Shown here: in pieces, positions 8,880 through 17,495 of the stretch
Position numbering within the stretch: the stretch's first letter is position 1
Layout: every line of letters begins with the position of its first letter
Assembly (NCBI RefSeq): GCF_014192415.1
Contig: NZ_JACHXY010000003.1
Span: 246,227 to 310,226, forward strand
Length of the DNA stretch: 64,000 bases
Origin: Microbacterium proteolyticum
GTDB lineage: Bacteria > Actinomycetota > Actinomycetes > Actinomycetales > Microbacteriaceae
Direction of reading: 5' to 3'
Notes under the pieces: model-generated
Told to the model about the DNA's origin: nothing
What the model saw: only the letters and a program-made list of their open reading frames with translations
Database searches by the model: none
Translations under genes and position numbers: made by a program

Positions 8880-9989
8880 ATGACCGCCACGTCCACTGCG
8901 CCGCGCACCCCGGCGACCGCGACACCCACGCGATCGACCAACAGCCTCACCAGCGGTCGCCTCCCCTCGTGGGCTCCGTGGGTGACCCTCGCCGGCAGCG
9001 CGGGCCTCTCGGCCCTGCTCCTGGGCATCGTCTCCCTCGCCTCGGACGCTCCGTTCAACATCGCGGGGTGGGCGGTCGTCGCGGCCGTCCTGTACCTGAT
9101 CCTGATCACCACCGCCTCCACGATCATCGAGGGACGACGCAAGGGCGTCGACCGCCTGGTGACGGGCGTCGTGGTCATCGCCTTCGGCATCGCCATGGTT
9201 CCGCTGGTCTCCGTGGGAGTCACGGTCGTCACCAACGGCGTGAGCGGCATCAGCGCCGAGTTCTTCAACTCGTCGATGCGCAACGTCGTCGGCGAGGGCG
9301 GAGGCGCCCTCCACGCGATCATCGGCACCGTGCTGATTACGCTGGCCGCCGCCGTGATCTCGATCCCGATCGGCATCTTCACCGCCATCTACCTGATCGA
9401 GTACGGCGCCGGAAAGCGTCTCGCGCACGCGATCACCTTCCTCGTCGACGTCATGACGGGCATCCCGTCCATCGTCGCGGGACTGTTCGCCTACGCCCTC
9501 TTCGCGCTCTTCCTCGGCCCCGGAATCCGCATGGGCATCATGGGCGCGATCGCTCTGGCGGTGCTGATGATCCCCGTCGTCGTGCGCTCGACGGAAGAGA
9601 TGCTGCGACTCGTCCCCAACGAGCTCCGTGAGGCGTCGTACGCGCTCGGCGTGCCCAAGTGGCTCACCATCAGCAAGGTCGTCCTGCCGACGGCCGTGGC
9701 CGGCATCACCACCGGTGTCATGCTCTCGATCTCGCGCGTCATCGGCGAGACGGCGCCCCTGCTGCTCACGGCGGGCGTGGCCACCTCGGTGAACTACGAC
9801 CTGTTCAACGGCCGCATGATGACGCTGCCGGTGTTCGCCTACTCCCAGTACATGAACCAGGGCATTCCCGCGACGGCCTTCATCGACCGTGCCTGGGGTG
9901 CGGCCCTGGTGCTCATCGTCATCGTCATGGTGCTGAACCTCGTCGCGCGCGCCGTGGCGAAGTTCTTCTCCCCCAAGCTCGGCCGCTGA
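8880..9989 (+). CDS. pstA: phosphate ABC transporter permease
   Basis: 369-residue second permease of the Pst system. It has an N-terminal extension of about 30 polar residues, two extra helices before the core, and the usual permease core with an EAA loop ([22 protein letters not shown]). The start is ATG 8880, directly after the pstC stop; an in-frame upstream start at 8823 lies inside pstC and is not needed. It is third in pstSCAB. Confidence 0.94.
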   Translation: MTATSTAPRTPATATPTRSTNSLTSGRLPSWAPWVTLAGSAGLSALLLGIVSLASDAPFNIAGWAVVAAVLYLILITTASTIIEGRRKGVDRLVTGVVVIAFGIAMVPLVSVGVTVVTNGVSGISAEFFNSSMRNVVGEGGGALHAIIGTVLITLAAAVISIPIGIFTAIYLIEYGAGKRLAHAITFLVDVMTGIPSIVAGLFAYALFALFLGPGIRMGIMGAIALAVLMIPVVVRSTEEMLRLVPNELREASYALGVPKWLTISKVVLPTAVAGITTGVMLSISRVIGETAPLLLTAGVATSVNYDLFNGRMMTLPVFAYSQYMNQGIPATAFIDRAWGAALVLIVIVMVLNLVARAVAKFFSPKLGR

Positions 9990-10029
9990 ACGCGGCACGT
10001 CGACCCGACCAGAAATCACCCGAGGAATC

Positions 10030-10809
10030 GTGTCCAAAAGCATCGAAGTAAACGACCTGAACGTCTACTACGGCGACTTCCTCGCTGTCGAGGGCGTGTC
10101 CCTCGATATCGAGCCTCGCACCGTCACCGCCTTCATCGGCCCCTCGGGCTGTGGCAAGTCGACCTTCCTGCGCACCCTGAACCGCATGCACGAGGTCATC
10201 CCCGGCGCGCGCGTCGAGGGCTCCGTGCTGCTCGACGGCGACGACCTGTACGGTTCGGGCGTCGACCCCGTGCTGGTGCGCCGCCAGGTGGGCATGGTGT
10301 TCCAGCGCCCGAACCCGTTCCCGACGATGTCGATCCGCGAGAACGTGCTGGCGGGCGTCAAGCTCAACAACCGACGCATCGCCAAGTCCGACGCCGACGC
10401 GCTGGTCGAGAAGTCGCTCAAGGGCGCCAACCTGTGGAACGAGGTCAAGGACCGCCTCGACAAGCCCGGTTCGGGCCTGTCGGGCGGTCAGCAGCAGCGC
10501 TTGTGCATCGCCCGCGCGATCGCCGTCTCGCCCGACGTGATCCTGATGGACGAGCCCTGCTCGGCGCTCGACCCCATCTCGACCTACGCGATCGAGGAGC
10601 TCATCGGCGAGCTGAAGAGCGAGTACACCGTCGTCATCGTCACGCACAACATGCAGCAGGCATCGCGCGTCAGCGACAAGACGGCGTTCTTCAACATCGC
10701 CGGCACCGGCAAGCCCGGAAAGCTCATCGAGTACAACGACACCTCCACGATCTTCACCACGCCGTCGGTGCAGGCCACGGAGGACTACGTCTCGGGTCGC
10801 TTCGGATAA
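10030..10809 (+). CDS. pstB: phosphate ABC transporter ATP-binding protein
   Basis: 259-residue ATPase that drives phosphate import on the inner face of the membrane. It shows Walker A (GPSGCGKST, about residues 37-45), the Q-loop, the signature [16 protein letters not shown], Walker [14 protein letters not shown] and the H-loop histidine in VTHNMQQA. Length is normal for PstB. GTG 10030 has CGAGGA upstream. A strong hairpin follows the gene and closes the operon; no phoU lies next to it. Confidence 0.96.
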   Translation: MSKSIEVNDLNVYYGDFLAVEGVSLDIEPRTVTAFIGPSGCGKSTFLRTLNRMHEVIPGARVEGSVLLDGDDLYGSGVDPVLVRRQVGMVFQRPNPFPTMSIRENVLAGVKLNNRRIAKSDADALVEKSLKGANLWNEVKDRLDKPGSGLSGGQQQRLCIARAIAVSPDVILMDEPCSALDPISTYAIEELIGELKSEYTVVIVTHNMQQASRVSDKTAFFNIAGTGKPGKLIEYNDTSTIFTTPSVQATEDYVSGRFG

Positions 10810-10821
10810 GCGTCCATTCCG

Positions 10822-10849
10822 CGAAAGCCCTGCTCCGGCAGGGCTTTCG
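10822..10849 (+). terminator. rho-independent-type terminator after pstB
   Basis: Perfect 12-bp stem, 10822-10833 with 10838-10849, around the tetraloop TCCG. It lies 13 bases past the pstB stop and closes the pst operon. Confidence 0.8.
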
Positions 10850-10963
10850 TCGTTTCCGGATGCCGGACGCCCGCGCCGCGTCCGGATGCGCCGCGTCCGG
10901 GAGCGCCGCCCCCGGCGTCGCCTCACGCGCGCGCCCCTGCCCGGGGGCAGCGAGCGCACCGGG

Positions 10964-11848
10964 TCAGTCGCGAGGGCTCAGCAGGTAGGCGTTGAGCTCG
11001 TCGGTGAGGGTCCGGTCGACCGGGAGGACTTGCCCGTCGACCGCGCAGACCGGGGCAGCGAGACGCACGCTCGACAGCAGCCACGCGGCATCCGCCCCCG
11101 CCAGCTGGGCAACCGAGATCGTGGCGTAGTCCGCGGCGAAACCCCGCTGTTCGAGGTGCGCGAACACGCTCAGCTGCGTGGTTCCGTGCAGGATGCCGAC
11201 GCTCGGCGCGGGCGTGACGAAGCGCTCCCCCACGCGCAGGACGACGGATGCCGTGGGCGCCTCGAGCACGAAGCCGTCACTGCTGACGAAGACCGCGTCA
11301 TCGGCCCCGCGGCGCTTGGCCTCGCGGATGGCGGCCATGTTCGTCGCGTACGACAGCGTCTTGGCCCCGAGCAGCAGCCACGGAGCGCGAGCGGGCACGT
11401 CGAGGGCGTAGCCGCGGTCGAGAGTCGCCACGCGGACACCGTCGGTGCGCGCCGCCGCGTTGTCGGGCGCATCGGCGAGGGTGATCCACGCGGTCGGCGC
11501 GTCGGTCCCCTCGACGCCCCGGCTGAGCAGGAGCTTCATCACGTTCTCGCCCCGGCCAGCCTCACGGGCCACCATCACGATCGCCTCTCGCCATTGCGCG
11601 AGATTCGGCACGGGCAGATCGCACAGCTGGGCCGAATGGGCGAGGCGCTCCAGATGCGGCTCGACCTCTTGCGGGTGGGCGTCGACGACGCCGAGCGACT
11701 CGAAGATGCCGTCACCGCGTTGGGCGCTCAGCTCACCGACGGGGAGAGCGGGAGCGAACGGGTCGATCACGCGGAAGGTGTCGGCGAAGGACTCCCTTCG
11801 TTCGACGGATGCCACGGGGTCGATGCGGAGAGCGAAGCGCCAAGCCAT
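10964..11848 (-). CDS. class IV aminotransferase (aminodeoxychorismate lyase-like)
   Basis: 294-residue PLP enzyme of fold type IV, the family of 4-amino-4-deoxychorismate lyase (PabC), branched-chain and D-amino acid aminotransferases. QRGDGIFESLGV (about 43-54) is the typical N-terminal active-site strand. The PLP lysine is in GAKTLSYATNMAAIREA, and FVLEAPTASVVLRV and GILHGTTQ are phosphate-binding segments. PabC is the best guess because of overall resemblance, giving p-aminobenzoate for folate, but no other folate gene is adjacent and substrate cannot be told by eye. It faces the pst operon and shares no operon partner. Confidence 0.75.
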   Translation of the reverse strand: MAWRFALRIDPVASVERRESFADTFRVIDPFAPALPVGELSAQRGDGIFESLGVVDAHPQEVEPHLERLAHSAQLCDLPVPNLAQWREAIVMVAREAGRGENVMKLLLSRGVEGTDAPTAWITLADAPDNAAARTDGVRVATLDRGYALDVPARAPWLLLGAKTLSYATNMAAIREAKRRGADDAVFVSSDGFVLEAPTASVVLRVGERFVTPAPSVGILHGTTQLSVFAHLEQRGFAADYATISVAQLAGADAAWLLSSVRLAAPVCAVDGQVLPVDRTLTDELNAYLLSPRD

Positions 11849-11943
11849 GCAGCGAGCCTACGCGGCAGCCCCGACACGCCCGGCGCTTGTCAACGGGGCC
11901 GCGAGAGGGAATGACTCGCGCCTGCGCTTGTTACACTTTCCTA

Positions 11944-12139
11944 GCCGGGCCGCAGTAACCCCGGGCTCCATCTTTTGCCGCTCTGAGCGGCCATGCGCCG
12001 AGAGGCGTTCTGCGGTCCGGCACCCACTTCTTCAGTCCTCGCTGTGCGAGTCGCGCGCTGGATCTCTGGGCTGGTCGATCGGACCGGGAGCCGCCGTCAT
12101 CCGGTGCTCTGGGTCTTCCCTCCCGAGACCCCTCGCCAC
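11944..12139 (+). ncRNA. candidate structured RNA, possibly 6S/Ms1-like
   Basis: This stretch holds no gene but looks transcribed. A -10 box TACACT (11932-11937) has a weak ATGACT upstream. Downstream, distant segments pair in nested order: 11964-11969 (GGCTCC) with 12087-12092 (GGAGCC), and 12013-12019 (CGGTCCG) with 12080-12086. A small hairpin (11979-11991, CCGCT/AGCGG) sits in the one-sided bulge, and a 6-bp GGGTCT/AGACCC hairpin lies near the 3' end (from 12111). This gives a rod with a central bubble. It runs towards a convergent gene, as Ms1/MTS2823 does before Rv3662c in M. tuberculosis (from memory). The ends are estimates. Confidence 0.4.
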
Positions 12140-12140
12140 C

Positions 12141-12779
12141 TCAGGTCAGCGCGTCGCGTCGCCACAGAGCCGCGCACGCCGACAGGTCTTCAGCGTAGGT
12201 CGCCAGGCGCAGGGCCCGCGTCGTCAGCGCGCTCGCGCGCTCCGCCTCGGTGTTGTCGTAGTCGTCCGCGAGATGGGCGGAACCCGCCGCCTGCACGCGG
12301 CAGAAGGCGGCCGCACGATCGAGTGCCACGGCGAAGTCGCCCTCGAACAATCCCCGCAGGATCGTGTCGATGAGGCGCACCAGCTCCTCGGGCCCCGCAG
12401 GTGCCGGAGCGCCCGCCACGACGGCATCCACTGTCGCGATCTCGACCCGGCCGCGCTCGTACAGCAGCGCCGCGGTCGCCGCGTCGTCATGGATCATGAG
12501 CTGCAGCAGGTACAGCCGCCAGAGCGCGCCCGGGAGAGAACGGGCGGGCGAACGCGACCACAACTCCGCGATGTCGTCGATGCCGTGGTCGTCGGTGAAG
12601 GCGACGAGGCGCTCGACGACGTCGACCGAGGGATCAGCGCGAACGCGTGAGAGAAGTGCGGAGGCGGTGCTGTGGGCCACCCGCGAGACTTCGGCGGGGT
12701 CGTCCGCCGCGAAGAGACGATCGAAGAGTTCGGCGGGTCGCCGCACGGGCTTGTGGAACTCGCGTGAGGAATCGCTCAT
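12141..12779 (-). CDS. conserved protein of unknown function
   Basis: 212-residue soluble, helix-rich protein without signal peptide, membrane helix or a motif I recognise. The N-terminus reads EFHKPVRRPAELFDRLF, then a Ser/Ala/Arg-rich helix, a WRLYLLQLMIHDD segment and a Leu/Ala-rich C-terminus. It appears to be a family conserved in Microbacteriaceae; I recall relatives carrying the automatic label 'RNA polymerase subunit beta', for which nothing in the sequence speaks. It stands alone and converges on the candidate RNA at 11944-12139. That position recalls the gene beside Ms1 in mycobacteria, but homology was not tested. Confidence 0.65.
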   Translation of the reverse strand: MSDSSREFHKPVRRPAELFDRLFAADDPAEVSRVAHSTASALLSRVRADPSVDVVERLVAFTDDHGIDDIAELWSRSPARSLPGALWRLYLLQLMIHDDAATAALLYERGRVEIATVDAVVAGAPAPAGPEELVRLIDTILRGLFEGDFAVALDRAAAFCRVQAAGSAHLADDYDNTEAERASALTTRALRLATYAEDLSACAALWRRDALT

Positions 12780-12856
12780 TCATCCAGGCTAGGCGGTCTC
12801 CCACCGCCAGGGGGTCGGGACCACTCCCCCGGAGGGGCCCACGTCGAGCGGCCGCG

Positions 12857-13666
12857 TCAGGCCGTGGCGACGGCGACGACCGGGTCGGTGCTCGGCGTGC
12901 CGTCGGGCGACCCGCCCGCCGGCTCGATCGTGACCGCGATCACGTCACCGACCTGCATCTCGCCCTGCAGGACCGCGGTGGCCTTGCCGTCGGCATCCGG
13001 CTGGAAGATGCCCGCAGCGATGGGGGTCTCACCGCGCACGAACCAGAGTTCGTACGTCGTACCGTCAGCGAGCTCCGGCATACCGTCGGCCACCAGCACA
13101 CTCTGACCCGTCGACGGTGACCAGTGGGCCGTCGCGACGGTTCCATCGGCCATCGTCGCCGACGCCGACTGTGCGTCAGGGGCGTCCTCGATCTGCTGCA
13201 GGGCGACGACCGCTGCGGGAGGCGCGAAGAACTGGCTGACGGTCACCGCTCCGAAGCCGAGCACCAGCACGGCCGCGAACGACGCGGCGAGGGCGAACCA
13301 TCGCTTCGTCCCCCATCCCGTACGGGCGGACGAACGGAGGGCGACGGGCTCGCGCACGATCGCCGCCGGGGCGATGCCCGCGGCGGCGAAATCTTCCTCT
13401 TCGGCGGAGGTACGCGCATCTCGCGGTTCCGCTGACTCCTGCGGGAGTTCGGAGATGCGGGCGAGCAACGACGCGCGCACGGCCGACGGCGGCTCGACCG
13501 GCTCGATGGAGGCACTCAGGGCGGCGACCGTATCGACCGCTCCGCGCACGTGATGGTCCCACTGTGGATTGCCCGCGAGAGCCTCCTGGTACGCGCGTTC
13601 ATCTGCCTCGGATAGCGCATTCAACGCGTGTCCGACGGCGAGGTCGGCGAAGTCCCTCTCGTTCAC
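12857..13666 (-). CDS. rskA: anti-sigma-K factor
   Basis: 269-residue membrane anti-sigma factor of the RskA type. The cytoplasmic N-terminus (1-75) has the helical fold seen in such proteins (FADLAVGHALNALSEADERAYQ). One transmembrane helix lies at about 123-143, and the extracellular C-terminal domain (about 145-265) is typical of RskA. It would hold the sigma factor at the membrane and release it after regulated proteolysis. The ATG overlaps the stop of the sigma gene by 4 bases, so the pair is translationally coupled. There is no zinc-binding HxxxCxxC motif, which is normal for RskA. Confidence 0.9.
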   Translation of the reverse strand: MNERDFADLAVGHALNALSEADERAYQEALAGNPQWDHHVRGAVDTVAALSASIEPVEPPSAVRASLLARISELPQESAEPRDARTSAEEEDFAAAGIAPAAIVREPVALRSSARTGWGTKRWFALAASFAAVLVLGFGAVTVSQFFAPPAAVVALQQIEDAPDAQSASATMADGTVATAHWSPSTGQSVLVADGMPELADGTTYELWFVRGETPIAAGIFQPDADGKATAVLQGEMQVGDVIAVTIEPAGGSPDGTPSTDPVVAVATA

Positions 13667-14265
13667 TTGTCCACCCCCATCTCCATCCTCAGACGCGACA
13701 GACCGTCGCGCATCCTGGTCTTGACCGTACCGAGCGGCGCCCCGACGAGGGTCGCGATCTCACTTTGGCTGTACCCACCGAAATAGGCCAGCGTGAGTGC
13801 TTCCTTCTGAGCTTCGGGAAGCGTCGCCAGTGCATCGACGACGCGCCGCCCCTCCATCTTCAGTTCTACTTTCTCGGATACGTCGTCATAAGCGACATCC
13901 ATATCCCGGAAGCCCGCGCGCACATCCCGATCGACGCTCGACTGCGATGACCGCACGCGGTCCACCGCTCGTCGGTGCGCGATCGTGAGTATCCACGATC
14001 TTCCTTGGCCTCTATTCGGAGTGAACTTCGCAGCGGATTGCCAGATCTCGAGGAAGACCTCCTGCAGAACCTCCTCGCTCTGGGAGCGATCGACCAGGAC
14101 GCGCCGGATGAGACCGAAGGCGCGGGCTGCGAGGGCGTCGTACACCTCGGCGAAAGCACCACGGTCGCCGTCCGCAACGCGCAGCAGCAGGATGCCGATG
14201 TGATCGACCTTCTCGAGCCCCTCGTCGGGCAGGTCGAAACCGTCGATCACCATGGCATCCATCAT
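13663..14265 (-). CDS. sigK: ECF RNA polymerase sigma factor, SigK-like
   Basis: About 200 residues from ATG 14265; the ATGs at 14262 and 14253 are alternatives, and none has a strong ribosome site. An open frame runs up to 14463, but that stretch contains an AT-rich palindrome and looks like leader, so the shorter form is preferred. Region 2 ([33 protein letters not shown]) binds core polymerase and the -10. Region 4 ([23 protein letters not shown]) reads the -35. There is no extra C-terminal domain. It is paired with rskA downstream and divergent from a FAS1 lipoprotein gene, as sigK-rskA is linked to the mpt70/mpt83 regulon in M. tuberculosis. Confidence 0.88.
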   Translation of the reverse strand: MMDAMVIDGFDLPDEGLEKVDHIGILLLRVADGDRGAFAEVYDALAARAFGLIRRVLVDRSQSEEVLQEVFLEIWQSAAKFTPNRGQGRSWILTIAHRRAVDRVRSSQSSVDRDVRAGFRDMDVAYDDVSEKVELKMEGRRVVDALATLPEAQKEALTLAYFGGYSQSEIATLVGAPLGTVKTRMRDGLSRLRMEMGVDK

Positions 14266-14576
14266 TCCGTACTGCCGGGACGATTCCTGTACGCGCGCGC
14301 GAGCACGCGAAAGGTCTGCACGAACCGTTATCTCGGCGTCGACGTCGGAGGTTTCCCCACCGACCCGGAAATATTCTGAAGAATATTTATAGCCGCTCGA
14401 CCTGGGCTTTTCTGGCTTCGCGACGCCGAGAATCGACCGGAAGCGAAACATTCTGCAATCCATTCCCCGGGGGGTCCCGAAGACCCTGTGTAAGCCGCTC
14501 CACGGCGAACCGCCCCTCGCACCGGGGTGTCCCTGACGGGTCGCAGACGCGATCCGAACGATTTCGGAGGAATGTC
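14266..14576. other. gene-free region between sigK and the FAS1 gene
   Basis: 311 bases holding the divergent control region of sigK and the FAS1 lipoprotein. It includes the AT-rich palindrome at 14369-14388 and, on the plus side, a GC-rich stretch ending in GGAGG (14566-14570) before the FAS1 start. I looked for the mycobacterial SigK promoter (CCATCC, spacer, CCGAAT) and found only CCGAAG and CCGAAC pieces without a properly spaced -35. Confidence 0.6.
14369..14388. promoter_or_regulatory. 20-bp AT-rich perfect palindrome upstream of sigK
   Basis: AAATATTCT, a 2-base centre GA, then AGAATATTT: perfect 9-base arms. It stands out in a GC-rich genome and lies about 100 bases upstream of the sigK start. 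A dimeric repressor site is the simplest reading; the protein is unknown. Confidence 0.55.
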
Positions 14577-15251
14577 ATGCTCACCAAGAAGAAGCCTGTC
14601 GTCGCCGGTCTCGCCCTCGTTCTGGGCTCGGCCTTCGCTCTCACCGCATGTTCGGGCGGCACCACCTCGGGTGGCACGACCACCGAAGAGAGCACCGCCC
14701 CCTCGATGGAGGCATCGCCCTCGATGTCGGCCTCGGCATCCGCGATGGACCCGGCCGCCAACCTCGTCGGCCCCGGTTGCGCCGGCTACGCCGAGACCGT
14801 TCCCTCGGGCGCTGGTTCGGTCGCCGGCATGGCCGCTGACCCGGTCGCCGTCGCCGCCTCGAACAACCCGCTCCTCACCACGCTCACCGCGGCGGTCAGC
14901 GGACAGCTGAACCCCAACGTGAACCTGGTCGACACCCTGAACGGCAGCGAGTTCACCGTCTTCGCTCCGGTCGACGACGCGTTCGCCAAGATCGACTCGG
15001 CCACCATCGAGACGCTCAAGACCGACACCGACCTGCTGACCTCGATCCTGACCTACCACGTGGTCCCCGGTCAGATCGCTCCCGACGAGATCGACGGCAC
15101 CCACACCACGGTCCAGGGTGCGGACGTCACGGTTGCCGGCTCCGGCGACTCGATCACGGTCAACGGCACCTCGAACGTCATCTGCGGTGGCGTCCAGACG
15201 GCCAACGCCACGGTGTACCTCATCGACACGGTGCTGATGCCCCCGATGTAA
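14577..15251 (+). CDS. FAS1 (fasciclin) domain lipoprotein, MPT83-like
   Basis: 224-residue surface lipoprotein. The signal peptide ends in LTAC with Cys25, followed by a Ser/Thr/Ala/Met-rich linker to about residue 60. A single FAS1 domain lies at about 90-222 with the H1 motif [17 protein letters not shown] and the C-terminal H2 segment [15 protein letters not shown]1 domains mediate adhesion or polymer contact; the exact ligand is unknown. ATG 14577 has GGAGG 6 bases upstream. It is divergent from sigK-rskA, and the M. tuberculosis homologues MPT70 and MPT83 are SigK targets, so control by the neighbouring sigma factor is likely. A strong terminator follows. Confidence 0.9.
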   Translation: MLTKKKPVVAGLALVLGSAFALTACSGGTTSGGTTTEESTAPSMEASPSMSASASAMDPAANLVGPGCAGYAETVPSGAGSVAGMAADPVAVAASNNPLLTTLTAAVSGQLNPNVNLVDTLNGSEFTVFAPVDDAFAKIDSATIETLKTDTDLLTSILTYHVVPGQIAPDEIDGTHTTVQGADVTVAGSGDSITVNGTSNVICGGVQTANATVYLIDTVLMPPM

Positions 15252-15310
15252 GTCCTCGGACGCGTGAGTCCTCACGCATCCGTTCGGTCGATGATCGACC
15301 GAGATTGACG

Positions 15311-15354
15311 GCGAGCGCCGGACCCCAGGCGAGGGGGTCCGGCGCTCGCTTTTT
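15311..15354 (+). terminator. strong rho-independent terminator, convergent genes
   Basis: Perfect 16-bp stem, 15311-15326 with 15334-15349, 7-base loop, followed by TTTTT (15350-15354). It ends the FAS1 gene and lies 22 bases from the stop of the converging siderophore-binding protein, so it may serve both. Confidence 0.92.
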
Positions 15355-15375
15355 CGTGTGCGGGTGCCGCGCCGG

Positions 15376-16422
15376 TCAGTTCCCCCCGACCACGCGCACG
15401 ATCTCGTCCTGAACGAGTCGAGCGGCGGTGGGTCCGGCGTTCATGAACCACGGGTCGAAGTCCACGGCCGTCGTGCGTCCGCCCGCCACGGCGTCGAGCG
15501 TGGGCCACAACGGCGCCTCCTCGATGAATGCCACGCCCTGTCCGGTGCCGGCGTAGAACACGTGATCCGCGTCGGCGAGGTCGATCTGCTCTGCGCTGAC
15601 CTCCTGCGAGGTCTCGTCGAACTGCTGGGAGGCCGGGCGACCGAGCCCGAGGTCTTCCGCGAGACCGCCGGCGAAAGAGGGCACGCCCATGATGCGCGTG
15701 CGATCGCCCGTCGACTGCAGGAACGACACCGTCGGCTCACCCGCGGGGTGCGTCGCGGCGAACGCCGCACTGTCGGACTGGAGCGAATCCAGAATCCCGC
15801 GAGCCGCACCCTCGTCGCCGAGCGCATCGGCGATGAGGAGGAAGTCGCTCTTCCAGTTCACCCCATTGCCCTTGGTGACCACGGTCGGAGCGATCGCGGA
15901 CAGGGCGTCGTAGAGCTCCGCGCCGCGCGTGGCGTTGATCAGGATGAGGTCGGGGGCGGCCTGGGCGATCGCCTCGAGGTCGGGCTCGGTGCGCTGGCCG
16001 ATGTCGGTCATGGCGGCGAGCGCCGCGGCATCCTGGGGGAAGGCGTCGAGCAGGTACTGCGGCACGAGTCCACTGTTCTCGGCGCGGGTGGCGGCGGCGG
16101 GCACCGTGCCCAGCGTGAGAAGCGCGTCGAGCTGGCCGGTGGACACGATGGCGATGCGGGACGGCGGGGTGGGGACCTCGGTCACGCCTTCGAAGTGCGT
16201 CACCTCGCGGGGGAAGACGCCGTCGGGCTCGGTGGAGCCCATGCCGGGTTCGAGGTCGCGCGACACGACCCACTCCCCCGTGGCGCCGGCTTCGGCGTCG
16301 ACGGTGGATGCCGGGGCAGCGGCGCCGGCACAGCCGCTGAGCGCGAGGACGGCTACGGCTCCGAACGCGGCGGCGAGCGGACGAAAACGGCGGAGAAGAG
16401 ACGGGGCACGAAAGTCGGTCAC
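15376..16422 (-). CDS. iron-siderophore ABC transporter substrate-binding lipoprotein
   Basis: 348-residue class III (FecB/FhuD type) binding lipoprotein. The signal peptide ends in LALSGCAG with Cys31. Family segments include VTEVPTPPSRIAIVSTGQLDALLTLG, the EPDLEAIAQAAPDLILIN strand and FYAGTGQGVAF. It should capture a ferric siderophore and hand it to the two permeases on the other strand. The start is GTG 16422; no later in-frame start would keep the signal peptide. That leaves only 4 bases to the DtxR box, so the mRNA is probably leaderless and iron-repressed. The ligand cannot be told. Confidence 0.9.
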   Translation of the reverse strand: MTDFRAPSLLRRFRPLAAAFGAVAVLALSGCAGAAAPASTVDAEAGATGEWVVSRDLEPGMGSTEPDGVFPREVTHFEGVTEVPTPPSRIAIVSTGQLDALLTLGTVPAAATRAENSGLVPQYLLDAFPQDAAALAAMTDIGQRTEPDLEAIAQAAPDLILINATRGAELYDALSAIAPTVVTKGNGVNWKSDFLLIADALGDEGAARGILDSLQSDSAAFAATHPAGEPTVSFLQSTGDRTRIMGVPSFAGGLAEDLGLGRPASQQFDETSQEVSAEQIDLADADHVFYAGTGQGVAFIEEAPLWPTLDAVAGGRTTAVDFDPWFMNAGPTAARLVQDEIVRVVGGN

Positions 16423-16426
16423 GTAC

Positions 16427-16445
16427 TTAGGTTATCCTTACCTGT
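16427..16445. promoter_or_regulatory. DtxR/IdeR iron box shared by divergent uptake genes
   Basis: TTAGGTTATCCTTACCTGT fits the 19-base DtxR consensus TTAGGTTAGCCTAACCTAA well; 15 of 19 positions agree. It fills nearly the whole 23-base gap between the starts at 16422 and 16446. -10-like sequences (TAGGTT on plus, TAAGGAT on minus) lie inside it, so bound repressor would cover both promoters. Confidence 0.85.
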
Positions 16446-17495
16446 GTGCTCGATCTGTCCGCCGCTGCTCAGCCGGCGACCGCGGCACATCTGTTTCAGC
16501 GCCGTCGGAGGGCGCAGCGGCGGGCGACCGGACTGACCCTCGTCGCACTCGTCGTCTTGCTGGGGCTCGTCGTCGCGAGCCTCGCGGTGGGGTCACGCGC
16601 GCTCTCACCGGTAGACGTCATGTCCGCGCTGTTCTCGGACCGGCGGGATGCCGTCGGCGTCATCGTCTTCGAACTCCGCATCCCCCGCACGCTCACCGCG
16701 CTCCTGGCCGGATCGTGCCTGGGGGTCGCGGGAGTGCTGATGCAGGCCGTCGCCCGCAACCCCCTCGCCGACCCCGGACTGCTGGGCGTCAACGCGGGGG
16801 CGGCAGTAGGCGTCGTCGTGGCAATCGCATTCTTCGGGGTGGGCACCGCCGCCGGATACGTCTGGTTCGCATTCGCCGGAGCGGCGGGAGCCGCGCTCCT
16901 GGTGAACGCCGCCGCACGGCCGGGGCGACGCGGCGACACGATCGGCCTCGTCCTGGCGGGGGTCGCGTTGAGCGCCTGCCTCGGCGCGGTCGTCCGCATC
17001 ATCACGCTCGCCGACGACGACACGTTCGAGTCGTTCCGCTTCTGGGCGGTCGGCTCCTTCGAGCGACGTGACCCGGACGTCGCCGCCCAGTTGCTGCCCT
17101 TCGCGATCGCGGGGGTCGTTCTGGCCGCGGCGGTCGCCCGCGGGCTCGATCAGCTGCAACTCGGCGCCGATCTGTCTCGATCGCTCGGGGTGTCGCCCGC
17201 GGCCGTCGTCGTCGTGGCCGGCACGGCCATCACCCTGCTGTGCGCGGTCGCGACATCGGCGGCCGGCCCCCTGGCCTTCATCGGACTGCTCGTCGCCCAC
17301 CTCGTCCGCCGCGTCGTCGGCCGCGGCGTGCGTACCTCGCTCCCCCTGGCCGCCCTGACCGGCGCCGCGCTCACCCTTGCCAGCGACGTGATCGGTCGGA
17401 CCATCGCCCTTCCGGGCGAGGTCGAGGCGGGCATCGTCGCCGCCTTCGTCGGAGCTCCCCTGCTGCTGTGGCTCGTCGTGCGGAAGCCGTCGTGA
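16446..17495 (+). CDS. FecCD-family iron-siderophore permease
   Basis: 349-residue membrane subunit of a ferric-siderophore importer, BtuC/FecCD fold. A cytoplasmic N-terminus of about 30 Arg-rich residues is followed by about ten helices. Family hallmarks are LRIPRTLTALLAGSCLGVAGVLMQAVARNPLADPGLLGVNAGA and GPLAFIGLLVAHLVRR, shared by all members. The start is GTG 16446, immediately after the iron box, so translation is probably leaderless. The stop shares a base with the next permease start; the two should form a heterodimer. Confidence 0.93.
   Translation: MLDLSAAAQPATAAHLFQRRRRAQRRATGLTLVALVVLLGLVVASLAVGSRALSPVDVMSALFSDRRDAVGVIVFELRIPRTLTALLAGSCLGVAGVLMQAVARNPLADPGLLGVNAGAAVGVVVAIAFFGVGTAAGYVWFAFAGAAGAALLVNAAARPGRRGDTIGLVLAGVALSACLGAVVRIITLADDDTFESFRFWAVGSFERRDPDVAAQLLPFAIAGVVLAAAVARGLDQLQLGADLSRSLGVSPAAVVVVAGTAITLLCAVATSAAGPLAFIGLLVAHLVRRVVGRGVRTSLPLAALTGAALTLASDVIGRTIALPGEVEAGIVAAFVGAPLLLWLVVRKPS

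Noticed and set aside
11961-12020. RNase P RNA, suggested by GGGCTCCA
   Set aside because: The RNase P hallmark GAGGAAAGTCCGGGCTCC and the P4 partner are absent; only a short resemblance exists.
14266-14463. N-terminal extension of SigK by 66 residues
   Set aside because: The extension has no resemblance to sigma factors and contains an AT-rich palindrome; starts at 14265-14253 fit the family.
14453-14560. Mycobacterial-type SigK promoter before the FAS1 gene
   Set aside because: CCATTC and CCGAAG occur only 11 bases apart, and CCGAAC at about 14,553 has no suitable -35; the spacing does not fit.
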